A program made the position numbers and the translations under genes. Positions 23,082-34,091 of a DNA stretch of 64,000 nucleotides are shown in pieces. The DNA lies in contig CAUWAG010000020.1 of assembly GCA_963556695.1 (NCBI GenBank), forward strand, positions 1,426,001 to 1,490,000. Direction: 5' to 3'. This stretch comes from Anthostomella pinea (taxonomy: Eukaryota > Ascomycota > Sordariomycetes > Xylariales > Xylariaceae). The first letter of the stretch is position 1, and each line of letters opens with the position of its first letter. The notes under the pieces are model-generated. The model did no database searches. It had not been told where the DNA came from and worked only from the letters and a program-made list of their open reading frames with translations.

Positions 23082-23957
23082 ATGATCCCAATGGCTAGTT
23101 ATCTGACGCGTTTCGCGATACCGGCGTCTGCCGTGCCGGTGTTGGCAGCACTGCCGGCAGAACAGAAGCCTATCGCCGTGCAAGTGCCAGGCTCCGAGGC
23201 GTACAAGGTTCAACATGAGTACGTGATCTGATCAACCATCTATATCTCGTATGCAGGCTGACTGGAGCAGATTGAAGAAGGCGGAAATCATACCTACAGG
23301 TCAGTTTCTGACCCAACATGTTTCCAACTAGACAGTCGGGTTGACTGACGCAAATCAAGTCATCAACGAGTTCCTACCCTCCTTTGTTCTTGATGCGAAG
23401 TGGTCCTCAGATAACTACGCAGACCTCGGCAACACATTGAAAGTGGACGCCGCCCAAGATGAACCTAGCATCAAAATACATCCTATTTCTGGCTCCAGTG
23501 CCCTGGCCGACGACGTGACCTACACAATCACCATCACCGACCCCGACGCACCGTCGCGGGATGACCCCAAATGGTCTGAGATCTGCCACTTCATCGCCAC
23601 AGGTGTCAGTGTATCCACCAATATCAGCGACTCCTCGTCAGAGTCAGTCACCCTCTCTGGTCTGAAGGAGATCATGCCGTACAAGGCACCAGGACCACCA
23701 CCGAAGACCGGGAAACACCGATACGTCTTTTTAGTTTTCGCGCCGGCCAATGGCACCTCGGACTCGCTGAATTTGACCAAGCCTGCGGACAGGAAACATT
23801 GGGGTACGGGGAAGGAGGGAAATGGCGTGAGAGACTGGGCTCTGGATAATGGGCTTGAGCCTGTTGGTAAGTCTGATTTCTTTACTGCCGACTAATGATC
23901 TTGGCTGATGTTGCGATAGCTGCGAACTTCATATACGCGCAGAATGAAGAGCAGTGA
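23082..23957 (+). CDS. PEBP family protein (TFS1 / carboxypeptidase Y inhibitor-like)
   Basis: Four exons, 23082-23218, 23271-23299, 23360-23866 and 23920-23957, give 236 residues; the second exon is only 29 nt. The phosphatidylethanolamine-binding fold is recognised by TITDPDAPSRDDPKWSEICH and by GPPPKTGKHRYVFLVF, the two halves of the ligand pocket, and by the C-terminal NGVRDWALDNGLEPVAANF. The closest characterised fungal members (yeast Tfs1) inhibit carboxypeptidase Y and bind phospholipids. An N-terminal stretch of about 40 residues with a short hydrophobic segment (AVPVLAALPA) precedes LKKAEIIPT and may be a targeting sequence. The ATG at 23082 is preferred over one at 23047, which reads into a stop. 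MITE copy D begins about 150 bp downstream. Confidence 0.92.
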
Positions 23958-24106
23958 CCACGGAGCTGGGTGTTGAAACGTATACGGATTTCTGGAATGA
24001 CGCGACTATGTAGGCGAGTCCTACAAACTCTATTGACCGAGAAGAGGGACGTGGAACTCATCCAGACGTTCCACGGGCCACCAGCTATCCCTCGAGCGCA
24101 CATTTA

Positions 24107-24322
24107 CAACCATCCACCATAAGTCTCCGTCCGGCACCCCTCTTTGAAGTCGAATATGGCAGTGTTATGCTCATATTAATTGTATAAGCACCCTGGAATA
24201 AGCATCATCAATTCAAAAAACCATCTTTGGTGCTTACTCCAGAGTGCTTATCCCATTATAATGGAAATATCCCTCGCTCGCTGAACGGTGGATGCACGGA
24301 GACTTTTGGAGGTTCAGCCCTG
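24107..24322. mobile_element. MITE copy D (TA-flanked)
   Basis: A 216-bp element with TA on both sides. The left end reads CCACCATAAGTCTCCGTC and the right end, on the other strand, CCTCCAAAAGTCTCCGTG. The core ACCCTGGAATAAGCATC faces GGTGCTTACTCCAGAGTGC. It has no coding capacity. Confidence 0.82.
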
Positions 24323-25629
24323 TAGCTAGGTTTACCCTGGCCACCGAAAGTGAGTTTACGTGAAAATGAAATCATCCTCGCTTGAAGAAGAACCTACGCG
24401 GACGGCTGAAGAAAGAATGATAATATGCCTTCATGGGTCAAGATGCAAGTGTACATCTAGAGTCCAGTGTATTGGAACAAGTACGCGTCTCATCGCCCGC
24501 AACGCATTCCTCGACTTGGAGTCCCTGCAGTCGATAATATGATTCCCATTTCACAGGGTTCGCTTACCCGTTGCCTGGACTTCTTACCGCCTTCAGGACT
24601 CGCAAGAGGTCCTTGTGCCGAGGATTCGTCCGTAGCTCTAAGACGGTGCGTGTTGCACCCCCATCAGCCGACCGAGAGACTTAGAAGTCCGAGACATCTG
24701 GCTTCCGGGCGTCATTCTAGGTGTATGTAGGTAAGTGTCTAGGCTGGGATTGGAGCGCAACTTCTTTTGGAAGAGCGGCCGTGAGACTAAACTTTGACTG
24801 AATGATAGCAGCCGGAGTTCTGTTCTCAAGTAGCGCTCGGCCAAAGCGGGTCACTTGTTGGAAGCGGGAGAGTGTTGGGGTGACACTCGGGCAACAAGTT
24901 GGAGGCTTTGGTATTCTCCACGACCATATTATCGGAGTGTAGCAATTTAGGGTCCCTTGAACTAGTGCTGTAAGGTAATGAGCAGTAACGTGGAGGCGCA
25001 TGCTCTTTCAGACATCTTGTTCCCCAGACAGATATGGGTCGGTGTTGAGCAGCGGAGATAAAGGGATATACCGGGCTATACCGGGGGTAACGGTTGGGCA
25101 CCTTTAGCACTCCCGGTCATCACTAAACCACCGGGCTTCATTCGCCTGATGCCATAAGAAGCTATTCCAACCTCCAGCCGATCTGTGAAAGCAGCATGTC
25201 TTTTGACCCCCGCCTCGACTGGTACTCCTGACTCCATGTGCCTTCCAGCCATTGCAGATCTGGAACCTCCGCAAAGAATCCTCGGCGTTGGTCGGTATGC
25301 GGCGTCTGGAGAAGACGCCGAGGCGGATTGTATACCCTGTCGCAATGCGGGGAACCGAGGCGTGTTGGCGCAGGGGAAAGGAACAGAGATGAAATGTGGC
25401 AGTGCAAATTTGCAGTGTGATCCAGCATGGTTGAGGCCGTGATTCGTCTTCATCGAAAACGAGGATATCTTCACCAAGCTTCTTATGGTTGAATGGGGAC
25501 TCCGTTTTCGAAGGCACCCTGTCTATGGACGGTATTTGAATCGTGAGAAACCCTTGAGCTCTTGTTCACTGAGGCCTGCGTGCAAGTCCTGGTGCGGAAC
25601 TCCTGCACGTAGTATTGAGAGCGCTCAAG
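24323..25629. other. Intergenic, promoter of the ligase gene
   Basis: Overlapping ORFs occur on both strands around 25.1-25.5 kb, but none shows a family, start context or splice model. I see no element here. Confidence 0.4.
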
Positions 25630-27680
25630 ATGGCGACTACGGTTGAGCGCACTCCTGATGGCATCATCTACAATCCGGCCGAAGTGCGTCATGTTCCCGA
25701 CATCGACTTGATGACTCTGCTGTTCGGTGAGTGCGACAATAGCCGAATGTCGTCAACCTGCATGTATGGCCAACAAGACTGACTTTACAACAGAGTCGGA
25801 AACCTGTCGCGTCCCGGAAGACAAGGTCATCCACGCCGATGCGGCGGAGCCCAGTCACAATCTCACCAAGGGGAGACTACGCCAGCTGTCCCAAAGGGCG
25901 GCCCATGTCTTTAGACATCAGTATGGTATCGGCGCCCAGGGGGAAAACAAGGACGTGGTCTTCATGATCTCGACGGGCCACTTCATGACCCCACTCATCT
26001 TCTACGGCGCCATCATGGCGGGGGGCATCTTCTCATCCACCAACCCGTCGGCCACCCCGGGTGAGCTTGCATATCAGCTGCGACAGACGAGCGCGACCGT
26101 TGTGGTCTGCACCCCGGACACGAAGGACGTCGTGTTGGCAGCAGCGAAGAAGGCTGGCCTCTCAGAGCGAAACATGCTTCTATTCGGTGGAACGAAGGAC
26201 CTCGAGTTCAAGGAAGCCGCCTCGGGAGCCCGGGTGCCTATCTCGAATCAGGAGCTTCAATGGAGACGGATCACTGACCCCGTCGAGCTCGACAACAGCG
26301 TCATCTGCCTCTTATTCTCCAGCGGCACGACAGGCCTGCCGAAAGCCATGCCGATATCCCACCGGAACAGCGTTGCGCATTGCGCGCTGGCCCAGGAGCC
26401 GACTAGGGAATACAACAAGGCGACTAAACCTCTGGGTTATGAATATCGAATGATAGCGCACCTACCGACCGCTCACGTCGCCGGCGTGCAAGTTTACCTT
26501 GTCAACAACTGCTATGTCGGCGGCTGCTGCTACTGGATGTCGCGCTTCGATTTCCCCAAGTTCTGTGAGTACGCCAAGAAGTACCAGGCGACCACCATGT
26601 TCACGGTGCCGCCCATCTACCTTCTGATAGCCAAGTCGTCGTTGGTCAAAGACCACTTTGACACGTGGCAGGAGGCAATTGCGGGAGCGGCGCCGATGGG
26701 ACCTGACCTCGAGGTAGAGGTGGCTAAGAAACTTGGGAAGGGCGCTACGAAATTGCGGCAGACCTGGGGATTGAGCGAAACGGTATGTATTCCTAGATCC
26801 TTGTGAGAGCAGGCTTTCAACATCGGTCAAAGTTACCAGCGAAGTCCTTCGGCTCGCAAGTCGTGGGTCTTTGAATCCTGGCTTCGCAGCTCCGCAAGTC
26901 GCTTCAGAGAAGGAGACGGAAGTGCTAATATCGGTGACTGCAGTGTGGTACTTTCACAATCAGTCCAATCGACCCGGCCCAGTCGGCCCCGCCAGGCTCA
27001 GTAGGTGCCCTGATAGCGAACTGCTACGCCCGGCTCATCGACGACAACGACAAAGATGTCGATCCGGGCCAGCCTGGCGAAGTGTGGGCGAAAGGCCCGG
27101 TAGTCACAAACGGGTACTGGAGGAACGACAAGGCGAACAAGGAGTCGTTCAAGGACGGTTGGTTCTGCACTGGCGACATTGCCGTCTTCAAAGACGGCTT
27201 TTTCTTCATCGTGGATAGGAAGAAGGTACAAACAGCAGCCAATAGTGGTGTTGTCTGAACACACGCAGAGACTGACCGACGACAGGAACTCATCAAGTAC
27301 AAAGGCAACCAGGTTGCCCCTGCAGAGCTCGAAGCCATGCTGCTCTCACACCCGAAAATCCTCGATGCGGCGGTCATCGGCGTCCCTGGCGATGGGACCG
27401 AAGTACCTCGGTAAGCCCAGATACCCATCCCACTCTGGTTCTACATTACCAATCCGCCGGCTAACTAATGCCGCATAGCGCCTACGTCGTTGCAGACCAG
27501 AAGCAGATCACCGGACAGGAGATAATGGATTGGTTCAAGAAGCAGGGCCTCTCGCATTACAAGCAGTTAAGAGGAGGTGTAGTGTTCCTGGAGGCGATCC
27601 CAAAGAGCCCGTCGGGCAAGATCTTGAGGAAGATACTGAGGGATATGGCAAAGAATGAGACGCCGTTGGCTAAGATATGA
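25630..27680 (+). CDS. 4-coumarate-CoA ligase-like acyl-activating enzyme
   Basis: This is an ANL-superfamily enzyme that would activate a carboxylic acid with ATP and transfer it to CoA. Five exons, 25630-25726, 25794-26782, 26944-27225, 27286-27410 and 27479-27680, give 564 residues. The P-loop-like motif is [15 protein letters not shown], the adenylate motif is QTWGLSET, the hinge region contains [10 protein letters not shown] and [14 protein letters not shown], and the C-terminal catalytic lysine lies in [10 protein letters not shown]. The protein ends in Ala-Lys-Ile, which fits a relaxed peroxisomal PTS1 signal. A P450 remnant lies directly downstream on the opposite strand, so this may once have been part of a small metabolic cluster. 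The acid substrate cannot be deduced. Confidence 0.93.
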
Positions 27681-28030
27681 GAGTTACTTCTCGCTTGTGA
27701 TTTCCTTATGTTGGGCCTGAGTGATGGTAGTGCTTAGCGAGGTTGAGCTTGGGTCATTAACGAGTGCCAGCATATTCGGGAGTATGCTGACCGTGGGCTT
27801 TGCTGCCATGCCTACTAGTCGACCGAAGGAAATGTACAATCCCCTTCTACGATAACACACCCCGCATCACCGCAGCCGTCATGCATTCCGTGGGCCCGAA
27901 CCTTGCTGAAGTCATCTTCCAGATTCATAGCCCCGATCCAACCTAGACTGATGTTTTGTGAGCTACTGTTAGGTGCATCGTGGCTCACAAGTGAGTGGTC
28001 ACCTTGCGTGTCAACCATAGCCGTCATATG

Positions 28031-28392
28031 TCACTCCGCGGCATCAATAGCTTTGCCAGGTTCAGAGAAATAGACATACCACCTTTTCGTATCTCTCGGG
28101 ACAAGGGTGACACCAAGATCGTGTTTTGGGAGGCGGAAAGCAGCGTTCGATTCCGCGTAGCCGCCAGTTGTCCAGGAAGCCGTCATTGGTTTCATATCGA
28201 AGCGCAGTATGACAGCGCTGGCAGTGCCAGAATCTCGGTTGAGGCAAAGTGACGACCGGGACAGAGTGTGGCCCCGCCACCAAATGCCCGGAAAGCTACT
28301 GGGTCATGTTTCTTGACTCCGGGTTGTTTTAGAAAACGCTTGTGATAGAACTCGTTCACGTTGGGCGCCATGCGAGAGGCGAACTGTGTTGC
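28031..28392 (-). pseudogene. Cytochrome P450, C-terminal remnant with frameshift
   Basis: On the minus strand the sequence reads NEFYHKRFLKQPGVKKHDP and then AFGGGATLCPGRHFASTEIL, the P450 haem-binding loop with its cysteine ligand. After ALPAL the frame breaks; one base over it continues as ILRFDMKPM and runs to a stop at 28031. The I and K helices and everything upstream are missing, so only about the last 100-120 residues survive. It sits tail-to-tail with the ligase gene. The upstream side merges into AT-rich transposon-derived DNA near 28.4-28.9 kb, which probably removed the rest. Confidence 0.85.
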
Positions 28393-28931
28393 ACTGTGCT
28401 GGGAATGAGGATGTATAGGTGTTAGGTACGGAGGTACCTCCTAGTGGGCTGAGTAAGGGCTGAGCACAGCGGCTATGCCTAGACTACAGATCAACCGACC
28501 ACTTGAATTCCCAAAGGGGTAATAGGGTCAGAGCGCCTGTCACTAAGCCCAAAGGAGCCCAGCTGCAGCGATCTCAAGTGCCCTAAATGCCCTGTAACTT
28601 CCACACTGTATGCTGTAAGACAGCTAGCAGCGCTGCACCACTGACCAAAATATGGGTGAGTACTCACTGACCAGATAGACAGAAATACTTTGAGATGGGT
28701 GTATGTTAGGTGCACTGGCAAGTACTACTGTTGTAAAGACCTGATATAACCTACTATTAAAAAGTAAAGAAATAACAAAATATACATATATATCTTTTTA
28801 CTTCATAATCAATTACTAAGTATTTAATAAATATGTAGCTATGTTTCACTACGTAAAATACTAAGGTAGATAAACAACCAGTTTAAAGCTAGATTAATAA
28901 AAATACATTTTAATTAATATATATTAAGTAA
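28393..28931. other. AT-rich transition into the transposon block
   Basis: No gene is seen. From about 28735 the sequence becomes strongly AT-rich (runs such as AAAATATACATATATAT), as expected for old repeats mutated by a RIP-like process. Confidence 0.5.
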
Positions 28932-29005
28932 CGTAGGTCACAAGTGAGCAGGACACACATGCAAGCGAGACACTTTTACCAACCTCCCAATTGCCATGTC
29001 AAATA

Positions 29006-31240
29006 CCATCCGACCCCCCGAACCGGCACACCCCCCCAACCGGCACAGCCAAACCCCACAATCACCACCAAAAGTCCCCTTACTCACTTACACGGATTAC
29101 AGCCCTTTTTGAGGGTATCTAGACTTTCTTTAGATGGTTAGATAGCCCTTTTCTTGGTGTTTAGCGGAATATAGATTATTTAATTGCTGGGCCATCGGTA
29201 TCGGCATTTAGCAGCCTCCGTGCCCCGCCCTTAAATGCAAATTTGCTGTAGAATTCTCTTTGTGAGCCCCTGTCCCTCATGCACCACAGCATCCTGAAGC
29301 CAGCCACGATGCCTCCGCCCACGTATACAGAGGATGATGTGGTGGATGCCTACCTAGATGTCACAGATAATAGCATGTCCGTGAGAAAATCCAGCCAAAA
29401 ATACGGCGTCCCGGCCAGCACGCTGTCAGCACGCATAAGGGGGAGAGGGACTAAAACGGAGGCTCACACCACCGAGCAGAGAATTTCTCCCGAGCAAGAA
29501 AGCAAGGTAGCAGCCTGGATATTGCGCCAGGAGACTTTGGGGCTTGCCCCTTCTCACTCAGCCGTCAGGGAAATTGTGGTAGAACTCCTAAAAAGAAAGG
29601 GGGATTTCGCACCACTTGGGAACCACTATATGGACAGCTTTAAACGACGCAACCCTACCATTCAGACTAAAATCGGCAAGCGAATGGAATCCGCTCGGTT
29701 TAAGGGGTTTACCCCTAAGTCTGTGAACTGGTTCTTCAACATCTTGGAGGACTACGGCTGGGTGAAGCCAGAAAATACGTATAATGTCGATAAGGGCGGC
29801 ATCATGTCGGGTTTTGGTAACTCTTTCGAGCCCCCTACCCTCACAGTTAACTAACTACCTTTATAGGCATCGATTCCCTAGTTCTAGGAAGTTCTGAGAT
29901 GAGGAAAGCTTTCCTAAAGAGCCCCCAGGGCCGCTCGTGGACATCTTTCATCGAGACCATTTCAGCTACCGGTAGAGTACTCAAACCAGGCTTGATTTTC
30001 AAGGGAAAAGATCTTCAAGCGCAGTGGTTCCTCGAGGAATTCCAGAAGATAGCCGACTGGTACTATATAACGTCGGAAAACGGCTGGACCAGTAACGATA
30101 TCGCCTGCCAGTGGCTTGAGCACGTTTTCATACCACAAGTAGATGAAATTTGTGGCCAGGAGCAGTGGGAACCAGTCCTTTTGATCCTAGATGGCCATGG
30201 TAGCCATACCTCCGTACGTACACCAATTTTTTCTATTTTATTTACTGGTTATTTAATTTATTCCGATTTAAACAGCAACTGACTGTAGAAAGGACGAATT
30301 TATGATGCGGTGTTATTTTGCCAACATCTTGCTATGCTTTTTCCCAGCACATACCAGCCATGGAATGCAACCACTGGATAACGGCCCCTATAACGCCCTC
30401 AAGTCCTACTACCAGAGATTCCTCACCCAGTTAAATTCTCTGACTGATTCCTTTCCTGTTAACAAGATCAACTTTATCCGCTGTTATAGCAAGGCAAGGG
30501 ACATGGCGTTTACGCCAAAAAACATCCGCTCGGGCTTCCGAGTAACGAGGTGCTACCCAATTAGCCGCAAAAAGTGTCTAGACCATCCAGAAATCTAAGA
30601 AGACAAGCGGAAGACCCCCGAGCCGGAAGAACAGGAAGACTCGGAGCCGGAGGACCAACAGACCCCTACCACGAGGCGGCAAATCCGGGATTTCAGGAAG
30701 AACCGATCCCCAGCCACTCGGCTGAAGTTCCGGAAGATCTCTTATGCCTTTGAGAACCAGGAGACGGAACTGGCCATAAAAGACCAGAAGATCAGGGCCC
30801 TGGAGGCTGAACTGGAGCGGCTACGGCCCAAGAAGAGGAAGAAGATACTAAATCCCAACAAAAAGTTCATGATAATGGTAGAAATACTAGCCCAGGGTGG
30901 TAATCCGTTAGTTCCGGTTGCTGTAGAGTCTTCTTCTTCTTCTTCAGAGTCGGAGGTTGTTGAAGACGGGGTGGAGGAGGACGAGGAGGTTGCGGACGCT
31001 GAGGAGGCTGTAGAAGCCCCTGTTGCAGAAGCCAAGATGACTAGATCTGGGCAGTCAATCTGGGCGCCGGCTAGATACGTCGATTGAGCAGCCAAAACAC
31101 CACAGAATGATAATTTTGCTGATTTTTTCGACCCTATACAGCCTCAAATGCGTGTAAGTGAGTAGGGGGGTCTTTTGGTGGTGGTGGCGGGGTTTAGCTG
31201 TGCCGGTAGTGGGGGTGTGCCGGTTCGGGGGGTCGGATGG
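29006..31240 (+). mobile_element. Fot1/pogo-type DNA transposon, nearly intact
   Basis: A 2235-bp element flanked by TA on both sides. Its terminal inverted repeats are about 90 bp, starting CCATCCGACCCCCCGAACCG, and match closely at the two ends, including the CACCACCAAAAG and ACTCACTTACACG blocks. It carries one transposase gene in the middle. It is inserted at a TA of an older pogo-type element, and the empty site can be read from the related copy at 39.9 kb. Confidence 0.92.
29279..31087 (+). pseudogene. Fot1/pogo-type DDE transposase, one nonsense codon
   Basis: The gene has three exons, 29279-29816, 29867-30217 and 30276 onward, with introns of 50 and 58 nt. Exon 1 has a psq-type helix-turn-helix (YTEDDVVDAYLDVTDNS, then YGVPASTLSARIRG) and a CENP-B-type DNA-binding domain (GNHYMDSFKRRNP). 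The three catalytic aspartates appear in TYNVDKGG, LLILDGHGSH and GMQPLDNGPYNALK. A TAA at 30596-30598 interrupts the frame, which then continues open for 163 codons of acidic, Ser/Glu-rich and coiled-coil-like sequence to the stop at 31085-31087. The catalytic core lies before the TAA, so a shortened product could still be made. Whether it is active is unknown. Confidence 0.85.
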
Positions 31241-31795
31241 TAACTTAATCACAACATATTGAATTCAATCTAATCAATCAGATTCCTCTTTTTCAGACGT
31301 TTCTATCTTTATTGTACAAGTTCGCATATTATGGCCAGTGTTACCGTAAACGCTATAACGTCGCTTACGCACTACCGCCCTCCTTGGATGATAACTACCT
31401 TCACTCATTTCCTGTCTTACCAGTTTAGTATTGTCCTTTGTAACCTTAAGACCTATTATATCTTTAACAGAAAGTACTCCTCCTTTTATTAGATATTTGT
31501 TTCTTGTTTTCTGGCATTTATTTAATAAGTGATTGCCTTCTTTTAGTTTGCGGACCCGGGAATTAATCAAAGCGACCTTATGCATAAGACTATATGTAGC
31601 CTTTGAAAATGAGCTCAGTGCATCAATTATTGATGTAGGTGAGCTTTCCTGGTAGTTTTTGACTCGATTCAGGATATTGACTGACTGGTTTACCGCTTCG
31701 TTAATAGTGATAGACATTTTTAAAGTCAAAATAGTGGGTGGCAGATTGGGATTTGACAACGGTGTTTGTATGACAGCGACAATATTGTCAGATGC

Positions 31796-32259
31796 AGCCG
31801 TTAGGCAAAAGAGATTGACACTAACATCAAGTCAGTGCTTATATTTGACACACCCCCGCAGCTTGAGTACGGAGCCATACTGCTGTGCAGTGCGAAAGCT
31901 GGATGCTGTTCTTACTTGCGCTTTGGCTTTGTTCTAACTTAATTCTATCCAGTCGCGGCTTCTACGAGACTTAAACCCTGTGGGTGGCTGGTTGGTAGTC
32001 TGCTCTAGCAGACATGTATCTATTAAATTCTCCAGTGAGCTAGAGAGACGATGAGACTCTTAATTGTTGAATACGAGGGTCAATTGATGACTGTATTATG
32101 ATGTTGTGCTTGAGCACTGTCTATCTGTGTACGAGTTTTCAGTACTAGTTTTGCCCTGGTGGCTGGTCGCAGTCTAGTGCGCTGTCATCCACGTGACATG
32201 GTCAGTGCATGGCCCAAATGGAGCGCTGGTATCTGACATTAAACTCTTGAACTTTGGTG
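31796..32259. other. Repeat-derived sequence, probably LTR remains
   Basis: This lies between the truncated pogo-type element and the copia pol remnant, and probably includes the decayed 3' LTR of the latter. No clear borders or gene are visible. Confidence 0.35.
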
Positions 32260-33215
32260 CTGCGAGGGCCTTGGTGAGGCCGTCTGCCAGCATCATCTCG
32301 CTTCGGACGTACTAAACGTCTATTCTCTCCTTCTGGTGAGCTTCTCTGAGCCAGTGGTTGTGGATGTCGACGTGCTTAACCTTGGTCTGAAGAGTGGCGA
32401 TATCTTTACGCACTAACTTGATGATTTGCTGATTGTCACACTATATGCGCAGTGATGGGGAGTCTATCAAGACGCCGATCTCCTTGAGTAGACAGTATAC
32501 GAATATTATGTCTTTGGCAGCTTGGGCGAGGGACAGCAGTTCTGCTTCTGTTATTAAGGTCGTTATTGTATCTTGCTTGTTCGCTCTCCAATCAATGATC
32601 CCACTGAAGAGCTTCATTATGTATGCTTGTGAGCTCTTTTGATCGAGGCTATTGTCTACAAATGAGGCATTGTTCTAGCATTCGAGTAGATCTTCACCCC
32701 CTAGTTGAGGAGCGAAAGATCTAGTTTTTTTCAGGTACTCCAGCACGTGTTTAGCGGCTTCAGCATGAGTGGAGTTTGTGTTGGTATTAAAGAGCAATAG
32801 TCTGGAAGCAGCAAAAGTGATATCCAGGCGTGTGATGACTGTGGCGTACAGGATCGACCCCGTCTTCTTCTGGTACTTATTAGCTGACACTGGTGAGGCG
32901 AGTTTGTCGCTTGGGAGCAGCTCAAACGGCTTCATCGGAGTGTCTGGCAGCTTCTTGTTTTGGTCGATATGGCTCATGATCTTGTTAATATACGATGCCT
33001 GCGATAGCCAGATAAGGTATTGACTGCAATCCCTGATGATCTCTATTCCCAGAAACCACTGCAGGGGCCCTCTTGTAAGTGTATAGATGGCCTTGATCTG
33101 CTTCATAGTAGCCTCCACTGCTTTGTGATGGTGTTGTTTAAACGCCACCATTATATTGTATACGTAGAAGAAGATGATCATGCCATCCTTGGTGAAACAG
33201 CAGGGCTCGTGAGAG
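32260..33215 (-). mobile_element. Ty1/copia pol remnant (end of RT plus RNase H)
   Basis: Minus-strand frames encode copia reverse transcriptase and RNase H fragments: FFYVYNIMVAF replaces the usual YVDD catalytic box, followed by GPLQWFLGIEI and SYINKIM. The far 3' end near 32265-32300 reads ADGLTKALAAP, the conserved copia terminus. Several stops separate the parts. The 5' side is cut off at the microsatellite, so it is a fossil. Confidence 0.85.
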
Positions 33216-33217
33216 AC

Positions 33218-33407
<190 letters not shown>

Positions 33408-33410
33408 TAT

Positions 33411-33614
33411 TGTTGGATCCATGCGATTCCAGACTGCAAACCATCTATACCAGGACCCACATGTATGATTAGATAAGATAAGATAGTGGATTGAGAGGGC
33501 ACTTGGCCAGACCTTCGAGTCCAGCTAGATTCCTCTCAATCCAACCATCAGCAACATCATGACCTTGACCCCATACTCGAGTATTATGATTGATCGTTCA
33601 AGCCTGTTCCAACA
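33411..33614 (+). repeat. 5' LTR of the copia element
   Basis: It begins TGTTGGATCC and ends TTCCAACA. It matches the 3' LTR at 202 of 204 positions. Confidence 0.95.
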
Positions 33615-33730
33615 CTGATCAGTGTTGTCTCCCAAGGCAACACAGATAAGCAAGAAAAAGAAGAGGTCTTACTGTATCAACGTTCCTGACACGAGACTCG
33701 GGATACAGCCAAAGATCTGGATCTTCTGTC

Positions 33731-33818
33731 GCAAACGTTCCTCAAGAGGCGATTCGAGGCACAGCACGAGATCCGAGGTTTTCTACTGCAAACGTTCCTC
33801 AAGAGGCGACTCGAGGCA
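33731..33818 (+). repeat. 31-bp direct repeat in the copia leader
   Basis: The block at 33731-33761 (starting GCAAACGTTCCTCAAGAGGC) recurs at 33788-33818 with one mismatch. It lies in the untranslated leader between the 5' LTR and gag. Confidence 0.9.
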
Positions 33819-33894
33819 ATAGATTACGCTGCAATCACAGCAATACTCATATCCCGCGCGGCAGCACAGACTGTTGACAGAACCCTCCCCCACA

Positions 33895-34090
33895 CATCCA
33901 TCCGACGCCCATCCGACACATGCCAGATTGTTGACAGAACCACCTGACACACATCCATCCGACAAGCCCATCCCACACGACTATCCCACACGCCCATCCG
34001 ACACGTGCCCATCTGACACGTCCATCCGACACGTCCATCCGACACGCCCATATCCAACACAAGTACATCCGACACGAGTACATTCGACAA
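33895..34090 (+). repeat. Degenerate minisatellite in the copia leader
   Basis: About a dozen imperfect units related to CCCATCCGACACG occur in tandem up to the gag start codon. Confidence 0.85.
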
Positions 34091-34091
34091 G

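Larger units (their letters stand above)
28932..31795 (-). mobile_element. Older pogo/Fot1-type element, truncated and interrupted by a younger one
   Basis: The left end at 28932-29005 resembles the terminal repeat of the element at 39879. After the inserted element (29006-31240) the homology resumes at 31241. A minus-strand frame at 31274-31759 then encodes the C-terminal part of a DDE-1 transposase (KVALINSRVRKLKEGNHLL, ending in a CxxxGHNxRTC-like knuckle), whose first knuckle cysteine is replaced. Similarity to the second copy ends near 31795, so most of the transposase is lost. Confidence 0.75.

Noticed and set aside
27818..28027. Minus-strand frame after the P450 remnant (SLGWIGAMNLEDDFSKVRAH)
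   Set aside because: It starts six bases after the P450 stop and has no recognisable family; possible gene debris but not supportable as a gene.
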